This document shows positions 19,872 to 30,248 of a stretch of 64,000 nucleotides of DNA, one piece after another. Location: contig NZ_UGYM01000002.1 in assembly GCF_900456975.1 (NCBI RefSeq), forward strand, positions 2,356,001 to 2,420,000, read 5' to 3'. The notes below the pieces were generated by a model that did no database searches, had not been told where the DNA came from, and saw only the letters and a program-made list of their open reading frames with translations. This stretch comes from Shewanella baltica (GTDB lineage Bacteria > Pseudomonadota > Gammaproteobacteria > Enterobacterales > Shewanellaceae). Position 1 is the stretch's first letter; each line of letters starts with the position of its first letter. The position numbers and the translations under genes were made by a program.

Positions 19872-19939
19872 TACAAAATCATGATCCCGTACAAAGTCGC
19901 GATCCCGTATAAAGTTATGATCTAGTACCAGTCGTGACT
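19872..19939. repeat. 18-bp imperfect tandem repeat
   Basis: Three 18-bp units (19872-19889, 19890-19907, 19908-19925), consensus TACAAAGTCATGATCCCG, plus a degenerate fourth starting at 19926. It fills the gap between rhlE and ppiB. Confidence 0.8.
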
Positions 19940-19978
19940 TATTAGAAGTAGAAACTCATTAAGATAGAAGATATTAGC

Positions 19979-20479
19979 ATGATTACATTCAGCACCAATT
20001 TAGGCGACATCACCATAGCACTCGACTTTGAACATGCGCCTGTCAGTTCAAAAAACTTTGTCCGCTATTGTGAAGAAGGCTTCTTTGAGCACACGATTTT
20101 TCATCGAGTGATCAAAGGCTTTATGATCCAAGGCGGCGGATTTACCGCAAAAATGAAAGAAAAGCCGACCCACGAGCCTATCGTGAACGAAGCCAACAAA
20201 GGCCTAAGTAACACCATAGGCACTATCGCTATGGCTCGCACCGATGCGCCTCATTCGGCCACGGCGCAGTTCTTCATTAACACCGCCAATAATGATTTTT
20301 TAGACCACACGGCCACCACCAATAACGGTTGGGGTTATGCGGTATTTGGTAAAGTCACAGCGGGAATGGACATTATCCAACAGATTGAAAAAGTCAAAAC
20401 CACCACTGTCGCCGGCCACGAAGACGTGCCCCGCGAACCCATCGTTATCGAGAAAGTGACGATTAATATCCAAAGCTGA
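19979..20479 (+). CDS. ppiB: Peptidyl-prolyl cis-trans isomerase B (cyclophilin)
   Basis: 166 residues. Single cyclophilin domain with [31 protein letters not shown] and [10 protein letters not shown], all typical of PpiB. No signal peptide, hence cytoplasmic. Accelerates proline isomerisation. Confidence 0.95.
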   Translation: MITFSTNLGDITIALDFEHAPVSSKNFVRYCEEGFFEHTIFHRVIKGFMIQGGGFTAKMKEKPTHEPIVNEANKGLSNTIGTIAMARTDAPHSATAQFFINTANNDFLDHTATTNNGWGYAVFGKVTAGMDIIQQIEKVKTTTVAGHEDVPREPIVIEKVTINIQS

Positions 20480-20507
20480 TCGTTAAAACGATAAGACTTT
20501 TCTTTTT

Positions 20508-20551
20508 AAATAATGAATCGCTCAGTTTTGGCTGAGCGATTCATTATTTTT
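20508..20551 (+). terminator. Terminator of ppiB
   Basis: Long stem AATAATGAATCGCTCAG / CTGAGCGATTCATTATT with a short T/G loop and a T run. Confidence 0.92.
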
Positions 20552-20823
20552 AGTAGCGGTTTTTAAAATTAATTAGTTCGCAAAAAAATCATACTTAATA
20601 AATGCTGCTTAATATAAATTTACTTTACCTAATTTAACCTCAATCACTTAACTTAAAACTTACTTAAAGTAAAAAATCTTAAATTATAGCTTCTTAACTT
20701 AAAATCAGTAGATTAATTATCCTCTCACGTTTTAAAATCTATCTAATATACACTCAATCTTAATCAATTTAGCCTATCCTATTGATATCATAGCCATACC
20801 ACTACAATTAATTCAACTCACTG
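20552..20823. other. AT-rich intergenic region
   Basis: Very AT-rich, with several CTTAA/TTAAG-type words and no ORF with a ribosome binding site. It lies between ppiB and the end of the convergent cyanophycinase-like gene. Confidence 0.5.
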
Positions 20824-22620
20824 TCATTGTTCTAACGCTTTTAGTGTTAACCCCATCGATTGATATCCGTGTTCTTGATTTAAAATACCTTGGCAGCTTA
20901 ATGCCGCCATTGGAGAAATAGTTAATTCGTACTTATCACTCAGTGATGTTGAATATATACCTTGCCGGCACGCATTGCTGACCCAAGTAAAAAAGTCACT
21001 CTGCTTACTCATTATTGGCGTCAATTTGGCAGTCTGAGCTAGGCGGATATGAGTCAAATGCTCACCAGTGGCGTCAATTTCAGCATAGGAACCCGGAGTG
21101 AGATAGTGCGAAATCGCATTTATTTCAGAGTTAGCTTGGCTTTGTTTCAATCGCTCAACTTGCGCTAATGCCCATACTCCATGCTCACCGACCACTGAGA
21201 GCGAACGATGTGATAAATCGACCAATAATGCTGTATTTTCATCGACCCCAAATGCCATTTTGCTATCGGCATTGGCGCTAAGGAGCAAGAGTCTTAAATA
21301 ACGGTCTCGTTGTGAAAAGTGTGTGTCGGGTATACCAAAGGGAAAAAATCCAAGCCCACCTTGCTCGCGATAAGTGACCGCCGTTGCAGGAACAGAGGCA
21401 TCACAATTAGCGACTTCACAACGCTCACTTGGCGCCTCGGTCGCGAAAACGCCAAAACTCAGAGCCCCCTCACTCGTGCCGCCGGTGATCATATTTTTAT
21501 CAGCCATCACAACAGTGCCAGCGCTGGTGCCACCGATGACAATTTCTTGTTTGGAAAGACGTTTCTTGATGATGGTTAATGCTTCACTGGGTGATTCATC
21601 CGGCGTCGTCCAAGCCTTTAAAGTCAAACTCTGATCGCCGCCATTTAAAAAGAGTCCGTCGATTTGATTAAGCAATTGATAGAGTTTAATGGGGCTGGCA
21701 CAGAAATCCTTTTGTAGCTCAACTTGCTTTGGATAAAGCCTCGCCCTATCCGTATTACCTTGTATTTGCTGTCTAAACATTTCGAGTTGGTCACACTGAC
21801 GGGTAGCGATACCGGCTTGCAACGCTGCATCTAAAGGCAGCCAAATAACCTCGGCCCCCATTTGCTCAAATACGCTGACATAGTAATCGGCCGCTTCAAA
21901 GGGATCGCGCGCAGAGGCGGTCACAACGGCGATCAGTGGACGTTTGGCATTGGGGTTACTTTGCTGGCGCTTTGCTAACGCTTGCTGCGTAAATAATTGA
22001 TAAAGCGTCGCGGCATGAGAATTGGTTGTGGAATCAAGTAACACTTGTTCTTGTAACAGCGTGCCGTCAGCAAGCATCTGCTTTTCTTCAAGTAAATCCA
22101 GCAGTGTGTAATATTGTTGGTCGCTCAAATGCGCCAGAAATTGCTTATCTATCTTTGCAATGGCTTGTTCAAGGTTTGCCAAGGTTAAGCTGTCACTATG
22201 TAAACGGCCAAGTGAACGGCCAATTTCAACATCGCTATTTTCAAGACTATTACTGACTGGAGAAAACGCTTTAGCCGCTTGCCGTAATATCACTTTTTGT
22301 TGCTCATTTAACGACTGCAATCTTGGGTGTTTTAGTGCACGTTCGAGCCACTGTTCGTAGAAAACATAACGTGTTTCGCGTTTGGCATCGGCTGAGAATT
22401 TGACTTCCGATTGGCAATTTGCGGGAGCTTGAGAGCTGCAGGTTTTCATCCCTCCGCCCACCAGCATAAGATCAAATGGTTGATGAGTGGGTATCGATAA
22501 ACTCAGGGTTTTCGCTGGCGCTGACTGCACGCTTGGGGCGATAAATAGCAAAAGAGTAAAGTAAGAAATACTTAAGCTATTGAGCAAAAAAGATAAGTTT
22601 TTTAAGCAACGATTTTTCAT
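20824..22620 (-). CDS. Exported cyanophycinase-like peptidase (family S51)
   Basis: 598 residues from the ATG at 22620, which exposes a signal peptide (MKNRCLKNLSFLLNSLSISY...APSVQSA). The C-terminal half has the S51 type-1 glutaminase-like fold. It carries LFLNGGDQ, the nucleophile elbow GGTSAGTVVMAD with catalytic Ser, and the later FGVDENTAL segment. An extra ~200-residue N-terminal helical part lies before it. Cyanophycinases cleave multi-L-arginyl-poly-aspartate into beta-Asp-Arg dipeptides. It is divergent from a receptor, transporter and isoaspartyl dipeptidase set, which fits scavenging of that polymer or its dipeptides. Confidence 0.82.
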   Translation of the reverse strand: MKNRCLKNLSFLLNSLSISYFTLLLFIAPSVQSAPAKTLSLSIPTHQPFDLMLVGGGMKTCSSQAPANCQSEVKFSADAKRETRYVFYEQWLERALKHPRLQSLNEQQKVILRQAAKAFSPVSNSLENSDVEIGRSLGRLHSDSLTLANLEQAIAKIDKQFLAHLSDQQYYTLLDLLEEKQMLADGTLLQEQVLLDSTTNSHAATLYQLFTQQALAKRQQSNPNAKRPLIAVVTASARDPFEAADYYVSVFEQMGAEVIWLPLDAALQAGIATRQCDQLEMFRQQIQGNTDRARLYPKQVELQKDFCASPIKLYQLLNQIDGLFLNGGDQSLTLKAWTTPDESPSEALTIIKKRLSKQEIVIGGTSAGTVVMADKNMITGGTSEGALSFGVFATEAPSERCEVANCDASVPATAVTYREQGGLGFFPFGIPDTHFSQRDRYLRLLLLSANADSKMAFGVDENTALLVDLSHRSLSVVGEHGVWALAQVERLKQSQANSEINAISHYLTPGSYAEIDATGEHLTHIRLAQTAKLTPIMSKQSDFFTWVSNACRQGIYSTSLSDKYELTISPMAALSCQGILNQEHGYQSMGLTLKALEQ

Positions 22621-22668
22621 AGTGGCACTCAATAAAAAGTGTGCGCCATGTATTGACTCAAGGCTCAT

Positions 22669-22967
22669 GTTACGGATAGTCTTTTAACAGGTCAATAACA
22701 AAAGACTTCAGTTTATTACATGAAAACAGAAACAACTCTTTTCCAAAGATACCACTACCGCACATGGTATCTGTCCGAATGGTGGGACGAATAACCGCTA
22801 AACACCTTGTGTTTGGTGGAGTCTAGTCTAGCCGTCTTACTCCCCTCTCAATCATTTGATTGACGTTGCGCTTTTTGCAAAACATTAACTAATGCCATGC
22901 GTATTGACTCACGCGCAGCTTAGCCACGTCTAAAAAATTCTAATAAGAGATTTATCGGGAGCTTATC
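22669..22967. promoter_or_regulatory. Divergent promoter region, cyanophycinase / TonB receptor
   Basis: About 300 bases between the divergent genes. It must hold both promoters, but I cannot assign -35/-10 boxes with confidence. Confidence 0.4.
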
Positions 22968-25571
22968 ATGAGAAGTTCTGTATTTTTGTGCGCTGTTTTT
23001 GGGTTGGCCTTGTCGCCCGTTGCTTTAGCTGTAGCCAATGAACTAGAAAAAACAACTGAGCAACCTGCCGCAGATGCACCGGTCGAGCGTGTCGCAGTCA
23101 CAGGTTCACGCCTAAAAGGGGTGGATATGGAAGGCGCCAATCCACTACAAAGTTTTACCCAGGATGACATCACTAAACGCGGTTACGAGAGTGTGAGTGA
23201 GTTTCTACGCGATCTCCCACAAGCTTCAAGTGCGGGGACTTTCTCGGAAACTGGAGGTGTCGGTGGAGCCGATGGAGCACCAGCTGGCGCATCCGGCGTC
23301 AGTTTGCGCGGATTGGGTTCAAGCTCAACCTTAGTGCTAGTCAATGGCCGAAGAGTCGCCGTTGATTCATTCTCTAATGGTTCTGACTCGTTTGTGAACG
23401 TCAATTCAATCCCTTTATCTGCCATTGAACGCATCGATGTGTTAACCGATGGCGCATCGTCCATCTATGGTTCGGATGCCATTGCCGGGGTGATTAACTT
23501 TATCCTCCGTAAGGATTTTGTCGGGCATGAGCTCAGTGCCCAATATGGGGATGATACTTCTGATCACGATGCCAGCCGTAAGAATCTGACCTACGCTGGC
23601 GGCTTTGCCACAGAAAACAGCAATACTACAGTTGTAGTCGATTATGCGACGCGAAACGCCATCTTTAATAGCGATAGACCTGTTAATGTTACCTTTGAAT
23701 CCAGCACTCGTATGACCATAGATGGTGAGGATTACGCTGAGTCTTGGTGTGGCGACGATACTCAAAAAAGTGGTACACGTTGCAATTATGACTATGTTAT
23801 TAAACGCGCTATCCAACCTGACTTTGACAATATAGGCACGACCTTTAATCATATTTATCATCTAGATAATGGATTGGAGTTTTTTGCTGAAGGCATGTAT
23901 CAAAAGAATACCGGTTCAGCCTATGAGGCGCCTGCGGGATATACAGTGGATATTGCTGGTGATTCTGCCAACATTCCTCAGTATGTTCACGACATTGACA
24001 TGCTAGATGGGAGTGTCAGCGACGTTATCACTGTTCGAACTCGTTTCCCTGAGCGTCGAGTACAGGAATATGACACTCAGAGCTATCGAGTCCTCGCTGG
24101 ACTGCGCGGTGAACTTGCCGACTGGAGCTGGGAAACCGCGGCGAGTTATGGCAAATCTACAAACGAAATCAACAATGTTGCTGGCTATATGAATGCCACT
24201 AAACTGGATGCCGCCGTGGCGGCGGATGAATTTAATCCGTTCAATTTAGGCCATGATAGTAGCGCTGCACAAATTGCTACCCTGCGCGATCCCGGCATTC
24301 GTAAAGGTGAATCAGAGGTGTTGTCGCTGGATTTTAATATCAGTGGCGATTTGTTTGCATTGCCCGCAGGTACAGTAAGCTCGGTTTTTGGTGGAGAGCT
24401 GCGAAAAGAGCAAATATTTGATAGGCCATCTATCAACGCCGTTAATAACGAAATTATCGGCTTAGGCGCAAGCGATGCCGAAGCAGACCGGACGCAATAT
24501 GCTGTGTATGGCGAGTTTAATTTCCCCATTACCGACACCTTAGATGTGATCGCAGCTTTACGTTACGACCACTATAGTGACTTTGGTGGTGATGTTAACC
24601 CTAAAATATCAATGCGTTATCGCCCACTTGAGGACTTAGTATTAAGGGCGTCATGGAGTACAGGTTTTAGAGCCCCTTCGTTATCCCAATTAGGCGCAGG
24701 GACGTCGCTCAGCAGCCAGTATATCAATTGTGGTTCAGCTGAACCTTACAATGCCTTATGCGGTACTGCTGGCGCTGAGTTTGGCGAACTCGAGTTTGAC
24801 CAAGAAACCATAGGCAATAAGGATTTATCCGCAGAAAAATCTGCCGCCATTAACGTTGGCGTCTCTTGGAACCTCACCGAAGCACTACAATTGACCGTCG
24901 ATTACTGGCGCTACGAGCACGATGATATTGTTGATATTGATGCCAACACTACCTTGGGCGCCTGTATTAAAGACAGTACAAAAATCGTGACTAGCGTTGC
25001 AGAACTGGGGGATGAATTTGGCTGTGTTGTTGATGGCTAAGGGGATATCAGCTTCTTACGCACCGGCTATTTTAACGTCGGCAATCAAAATACTGATGGC
25101 ATCGACTACAAGCTAGATTATCGCTTAGACACTGAAACCGCAGGTGAATTTAAGTTTTATGTTGCGGGCACTGAAACCCTATCGTTTGAAAGACAAGTCA
25201 CACCTTCAACCCCAGTGGAAGATTTATTAGGGCGGTTAAGTGGCGCCTCAGAAATTGCTCGCCCTGAAAGCGTGCTTGATCTAGGAACCGACTGGCAGCT
25301 CAACGATTGGAGTGCCAGTTTATCGGGTCACTACATCAGTTCATTGGGTGATGGTGACTTTAAATTTGATAACGAAACCGTCGACAGTTGGCTCACCTTC
25401 AGTGCGAGCCTTGGTTATGAGTTAAATGAACACCATAGCTTTTTGGTGTCAGTGCGTAACCTAACAGATGAAGAACCGCCCTACGCCTCCTCTCCAACCA
25501 ATGGCTATGCAAGCTCAGTCCATGATTGGTTAGGCCGTCGCTGGAACGTACGTTATACCTTCAAGTTTTAA
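22968..25571 (+). pseudogene. TonB-dependent receptor with one in-frame stop
   Basis: One reading frame of 868 codons broken only by TAA at 25038-25040. Before it are 690 residues: a signal peptide, a TonB-box-like VERVAVTGSRLKG, the plug domain (NPLQSFTQDDITKRGYESVSEFL, LVLVNGRRVA, IERIDVLTDGASSIYGSDAIAGVINFIL) and most of the barrel. After it, in the same frame, follow GDISFLRTGYFNVGNQNTDG, more barrel strands and the usual aromatic C-terminus (WNVRYTFKF). The simplest origin is CAA to TAA in a VDG-Q-GD context. Truncation would remove the last barrel strands, so the product is probably dead unless read through. It sits in the putative cyanophycin-dipeptide uptake operon. Confidence 0.88.
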
Positions 25572-25650
25572 TGTACTGACTTGAGGCATTGGCCGCAGCG
25601 TTTAATTGTGGCCAATGCCTTGTTCTGACCCTTTATAAAGGCACATTAGG

Positions 25651-27096
25651 ATGAAATTACCTACTGCAAGGGCAATGCCCGACGCTTTTGTTATTTTATT
25701 TTTTATCGTTTTAGCCGCCGCAATAAGCAGTTATCTGTTTCCTGCGGGTTGGTTTGCTATGGTCGATATCGTTGATAGCGCTGGCAACATCACTCAAAGA
25801 ATCGACCCACAACAGTTTTTCATGACATACGATAACGCGCATCATGTCAGTCTATTTTCAGCCAACAACAAAACGGGGCTGACCAATTTTGCCTTCGACG
25901 GCATGACATCAGGCGATCGCATGGGCTCGGCCGTTGGCGTCATGGCATTTATCCTTATCGTGGGTGGTGCCTTTGGTGTCGTCATGGACACTGGCGCCAT
26001 TACTCATTGCATTATGGCGATGATCGCCAAACTGCAGCGCAGCCAAGTATTACTGATCCCATTACTGTTTATAATATTTTCATTAAGCGGCGCGATATAC
26101 GGCATGAGCGAAGAGGCCATTGCATTTTGCATTGTACTGTTACCGCTTTTTCAGGCTTTAGGTTATTCAGCGGCAACTGTGGTCATGGTCACCTATTTGT
26201 CCACCCAAATTGGATTTACTACCTCATGGATGAATCCATTTAGCGTGGCCATTGCGCAAGGGATTGCCGGTGTACCTTTAATGTCTGGCGCTGGTTTACG
26301 GATTGCAGCTTGGTTAGTTTTCACTGTTGTCGGCTTAATTTTTACCCTGCGCTACGCTAAAAAACATCGCTCGGCAGTGGATGCCACACTCGTGCATGCT
26401 AACGATAATCCATTGAATAATAAATGTTCTTCCTTTGACATTCTCGTGTTGCTTTGTTTACTCGGCGTAATTATGTGGGTGATTTGGGGAGTGGTAAGCC
26501 AAGGCTATTATATTCCGCAAATCGCCAGTCAGTTTTTTGCACTGGCATTGGTTGTTGGGCTGATTGCCGTTCTTTGGCGGAAACGTAGCTTAAACCAAAT
26601 CTCAAGTGCCTTTCAAAAAGGCGCCAGTAAACTGTTACCCGCCGCTATGATTGTGGGATTCGCCAAAGGTGTGGTGTTATTGCTTGGCGGCGATGACCCA
26701 CAACAGCCCTCTATTCTTAACACTGCCTTACATTATGCCGGCGAGTCCTTGGCAACGTTACCTGATGTCACCTCTGCCATTGTTATGTATATATTTCAAT
26801 CTATTATGAATTTCTTTGTCGCATCTGGTTCCGGTCAAGCCGCCCTGACCATGCCTATCATGGCGCCGCTTTCCGATATTGCAGGCGTCACCCGCCAAGT
26901 ATCAGTGCTTTGTTTTCAGTTTGGTGATGGACTGACAAATTTAGTGATCCCTACTTCAGCCTCATTAATGGGTTGTTTAGGTGTGGCTAAAATTTCATAC
27001 GCTCAATGGCTTGCGCTTATTTGGCGCTTTCAATTATTGCTGACCTTGATGGCCAGTGCCGTCATTTTATTTGCCGTTATTACAGGATATAGCTGA
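25651..27096 (+). CDS. YfcC-family (DcuC-like) inner-membrane transporter
   Basis: 481 residues with about 12 transmembrane helices. Family hallmarks of YfcC/AbgT-DcuC superfamily carriers: GAFGVVMDTGAI, GMSEEAIAF, GFTTSWMNPF and the C-terminal NFFVASGSGQAALTMPIMAPL followed by DGLTN. Placed between a TonB receptor and an isoaspartyl dipeptidase, so a peptide or basic amino acid substrate such as beta-Asp-Arg is the natural inference. Its stop overlaps the next start (TGATG). Confidence 0.85.
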   Translation: MKLPTARAMPDAFVILFFIVLAAAISSYLFPAGWFAMVDIVDSAGNITQRIDPQQFFMTYDNAHHVSLFSANNKTGLTNFAFDGMTSGDRMGSAVGVMAFILIVGGAFGVVMDTGAITHCIMAMIAKLQRSQVLLIPLLFIIFSLSGAIYGMSEEAIAFCIVLLPLFQALGYSAATVVMVTYLSTQIGFTTSWMNPFSVAIAQGIAGVPLMSGAGLRIAAWLVFTVVGLIFTLRYAKKHRSAVDATLVHANDNPLNNKCSSFDILVLLCLLGVIMWVIWGVVSQGYYIPQIASQFFALALVVGLIAVLWRKRSLNQISSAFQKGASKLLPAAMIVGFAKGVVLLLGGDDPQQPSILNTALHYAGESLATLPDVTSAIVMYIFQSIMNFFVASGSGQAALTMPIMAPLSDIAGVTRQVSVLCFQFGDGLTNLVIPTSASLMGCLGVAKISYAQWLALIWRFQLLLTLMASAVILFAVITGYS

Positions 27097-28265
27097 TGTT
27101 AACTTTAATCCGTAACGCCGCCGTTTATGCGCCGCAGTTTTTAGGGCTACGCGACGTGTTATTTTGCGAGGCGAAAGTCCTTAAAATCGCCCCCGTCATT
27201 GATCTTAAGCATGCAGACTTAGTCACAATCATCGAAGCCAATGGCCGCCCTTTAATCCCAGGTTTAGTGGACCCCTTAGTGCATATCACAGGCGGTGGCG
27301 GTGAAGGCGGTTACCACACGCGTACTCCAGAGATGCAACTAACAGATGCTAGCCTTGCTGGGGTCACTACGCTCGTCGCAGCATTGGGAACCGACGCCAT
27401 TAGTCGCAGCTTGAACGAACTTGTCGTCAAAGCGAAAGCGCTCACATACGAAGGCTTGTCTGTCTTTTGCTACACAGGCTCTTACGAGTACCCCGTAAAG
27501 ACCCTTACTGGCGATATCACCCAAGATCTGGTGTTAATCGACAATGTTATTGGTGTGGGTGAGATTGCAATTGCAGATCACCGAGGATCGCAACTCACAG
27601 TGCCAGAACTCGCCAGAGTCGCAGCGCAAAGCCGCGTCGGTGGCATGCTCAGCGGTAAAGGCGGCATAGTGTTTGTGCATGTGGGCGATGGTGCAACTGG
27701 TATCCAAATTTTGCATCACATCGCGCAGCAGTCTGATATCCCTTTAACGCAGTTCTATCCCACTCACATGAATCGCTCCCAGCAGTTATTAGTGCAAGGG
27801 CTTGAATTTGCACGACAAGGTGGGGTTATTGATTTCACGACGTCGACTAATACTCAATATTTAAACGAGGGTGAAGTCGCGATCGTTAATGCGGTCCATT
27901 TTGCAATCTCGCAAGGTGTTAACTTGAGTCAAATCAGCTTAAGTTCCGACGGAAATGCTAGCCTGCCCATATTTAGTTCTGACGGTGAATGTATTGGAAT
28001 AGAAATGGGTAAAGTCAGCAGCCTATTTGAAGCGCTAGTGGCTTTAATTAACAGTGGTTTACCCCTAGAACAAGTGCTTCCTTTAGTGACCTCAAATGCC
28101 GCTCGGGTGCTCAAGCTAAAAAGTAAGGGCAGAATAAGCGAAACACACGATGCCGACTTTGTGTTATTAACGGATAACTTTAATATCGATAAAGTATGGA
28201 GCAAAGGGCAACTACTCGTTGATGAAGGTAACGCGCTGAAATGGGGAACATTTGAATCGCAGTAA
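27096..28265 (+). CDS. iadA: Isoaspartyl dipeptidase-like amidohydrolase (M38)
   Basis: 389 residues, the length of IadA. Family blocks: PGLVDPLVHITGGGGEGG, VIGVGEIAIADHR, FVHVGDG, PTHMNRS and SLSSDGNAS. The later His ligands and the catalytic Asp are present. The first metal-binding HxH is LVH here (Leu at residue 61 in place of His), and the bridging carboxylated Lys of E. coli IadA is replaced in a GVGE context (Glu156). It would cleave beta-aspartyl dipeptides made by cyanophycinase. Coupled to the transporter gene by a one-base overlap. Confidence 0.8.
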   Translation: MLTLIRNAAVYAPQFLGLRDVLFCEAKVLKIAPVIDLKHADLVTIIEANGRPLIPGLVDPLVHITGGGGEGGYHTRTPEMQLTDASLAGVTTLVAALGTDAISRSLNELVVKAKALTYEGLSVFCYTGSYEYPVKTLTGDITQDLVLIDNVIGVGEIAIADHRGSQLTVPELARVAAQSRVGGMLSGKGGIVFVHVGDGATGIQILHHIAQQSDIPLTQFYPTHMNRSQQLLVQGLEFARQGGVIDFTTSTNTQYLNEGEVAIVNAVHFAISQGVNLSQISLSSDGNASLPIFSSDGECIGIEMGKVSSLFEALVALINSGLPLEQVLPLVTSNAARVLKLKSKGRISETHDADFVLLTDNFNIDKVWSKGQLLVDEGNALKWGTFESQ

Positions 28266-28794
28266 CTCAATAATGGCGCACGCCGCGCGCGTGCACCACA
28301 CTCATAAACTGTGTGCAATGCAAGTAGATTACCCGCAAACAGAGCGTATCAAGCTCATTTTCTCAAGGTGAAAGAGTTTGCATTGCTAAGCGCACTCTAC
28401 TCCTCGCTGATTGACTGACATTTTAAAACGCGCAACGTTACGCCATCGAGACCCGAACTGCACCATTACAGTTACCGCGCTTCAGTCAAACTATCCCATA
28501 AAAACTGGGCATCTTATTGCCCTATTTAGGAAAAGTATTTTATATTCGGCAGATTAACGCCACTGCCAAACAGCTTATTCTCTATCCTCTTTGCAGATAT
28601 TGGACATACAAGGTACGCGTAATAGCGTTAGATTAACCATCTGATATAGATGAAAAAACCATGTCTGTATCTATTATAGTGTCTTGCTAACTCTTATTAT
28701 CCCCTTTCCTTTCGAGCCCAAGATCACTGCGAACTTGGACCGCGAATCCGATTAGGATGAGCAAAGAAAGCCTGCTGTAGCGCGCATAAAAGGC
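28266..28794. other. Intergenic region, no gene recognised
   Basis: About 530 bases. A GC-rich hairpin GGCGCACGC..GCGTGCACC lies just after the iadA stop (near 28275). Otherwise I see no ORF or RNA gene. Confidence 0.45.
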
Positions 28795-28857
28795 TGTTTA
28801 ACTTAGAGCGCAGGATGTTTAACTCGAGTCACATGATGTTTAACTTGGGTCACAATA
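28795..28857. repeat. 21-bp tandem repeat, three units
   Basis: Units at 28795-28815, 28816-28836 and 28837-28857, each starting TGTTTAACT and ending in a variable GTCACAAT-like part, immediately upstream of the broken DMT transporter gene. Confidence 0.85.
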
Positions 28858-28953
28858 AGCTATACCATGACTTCAGCGATCTGCTCCATCGAGCCAACAC
28901 TCTCAAGTCGATACTTTTTCAGAGACGCAGTCTACACATGTTGGGAAGAGATT

Positions 28954-29844
28954 TTGAATAATACAAAAGGTAGTCTGTTTATGGTGGCTGCTATGGCAGC
29001 ATTTTCTATTGAAGACATGCTCATCAAATCTGCAGCAGAAACCACCTCTATCGGCTTCATTCTAGCGTTATTTGGCCTAGGTGGGATGTTGATTTTTATA
29101 CTGTTAACCTAGCGCAAGGGCGAAACTGTGCTTCACCCTGCGGCATTGTCGGCCCCCATACTGTTACGCGCATTGTGTGAAGTGATCGGCCGCTTCTGTT
29201 TTGCTTTAGCTATCACCTTAACACCACTATCAAGTGCATCCGCTATTTTGCAAGCCACACCTCTAATAGCCATGATTGGCGCAGCCTTGTTATTCGGTGA
29301 ACAAGTCGGTCATAAAAGATGGCTTGCGGTATTGGTTGGTTTTGTGGGCGTGCTGATGATCATTCGTCCAGGGCTTGATGGCTTTGAAGCCACCTCTTTA
29401 TTTGCCGTTATCGCTACCTTAGGTTTTGCAGGACGCGATTTAGCAACCCGTGCCGCATCACCCGTGTTATCTAACATGCAACTTGGGGTGTATAGCTTTT
29501 TTGTGTTAATTCCGACAGGCTTAGCCATAATGATGTACCAAAATGAGCCCTTACAGTTTAGTACCACTGCGGCAACACAAATTCTGGGAGCCATCGTCTT
29601 TGGTGTCATGGCCTACAATGCGCTGACAATCGCTATGCGCGCTGGAGATGTCTCAGTAGTCAGCCCCTTTCGGTATACACGTTTACTGTTTGCCTTAGCG
29701 TTAGGCATATTGATATTTGGAGAATCCCCAGATTTACTGACACTTCTAGGGAGCTTACTCATAGTATTAAGTGGCGGCTATACCTTAATCCAAACGCGTA
29801 AAAGAACCACGACGAATAACATACCTAATGCGGCAAAAACCTAA
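28954..29844 (+). pseudogene. EamA/DMT-family transporter with in-frame TAG
   Basis: A single frame interrupted only by TAG at 29110-29112. Upstream: first two transmembrane helices (SLFMVAAMAAFSIEDMLIKSAA, IGFILALFGLGGMLIFIL). Downstream: the remaining eight, including PLIAMIGAALLFGEQVG and the second EamA repeat (ALGILIFGESPDLLTLLGSLLIV). The likely start is TTG at 28954 with a GGGAAGAG ribosome binding site; a start at 28867 adds no membrane sequence. CAG or TGG to TAG would explain the stop. Probably an inactive exporter. Confidence 0.85.
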
Positions 29845-29949
29845 GGACTCAAAAAATGGCTAATCGTGTGTCAGAAATGCTTGGTTTTACCAAGGACACG
29901 GAAGGAGAACAAAACGGCGATCTGCCCAGCTTTTGCCCCAAAGCAACAA

Positions 29950-29978
29950 AGGGAACCAGTAAGATACTGATTCCCTTT
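29950..29978. terminator. Terminator-like hairpin at left island edge
   Basis: Stem AAGGGAA / TTCCCTT around a 13-base loop, between the DMT pseudogene and the tRNA-3'-end-like sequence. Confidence 0.6.
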
Positions 29979-29983
29979 GCTTT

Positions 29984-30012
29984 AATTTGGGAGAGAGGGA
30001 GTCGAACCCTCT
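29984..30012 (-). repeat. Left attachment-site-like tRNA 3' remnant (attL)
   Basis: Minus strand reads GAGGGTTCGACTCCCTC then TCTCCC, a T-arm and acceptor 3' half without the rest of a tRNA. It aligns with 60288-60310. Confidence 0.55.
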
Positions 30013-30248
30013 AAAGTACCGTATTAGCGCCTTTTCAGTGGCTTTCAGAGGGTCTGTGAGGGTCTATAAGAACCTGTTTGGATCCCAAAGAGATCCCACT
30101 CTGGATCTTCTGAACACTCAGAAAAAAATTTTAAATTCGCACAGATGTTTTGCACAAAACTGAACTATTGAATCCCCAAATACGACAATTTATCACACCA
30201 TGTTTCTAGTTATTCAGGACATACTTTCCTGCAAAGCGAGAAACCACG
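30013..30248. other. Left island edge, no gene
   Basis: Non-coding edge of the island between attL and the first small gene. Apart from the direct repeat nothing is recognised. Confidence 0.45.
30077..30098. repeat. Left copy of TTTGGATCCCAAA direct repeat
   Basis: GTTTGGATCCCAAAGAG then ATCCCA. It nearly repeats 60224-60246 in the same orientation, so it is a candidate integrase arm-binding site just inside the island. Confidence 0.55.

Noticed and set aside
29858..30016. 52-residue ORF starting MANRVSEMLGF after the DMT pseudogene
   Set aside because: It has an AAGGA upstream but runs through a terminator hairpin and the tRNA-like end; at best the stub of a gene cut by the island.
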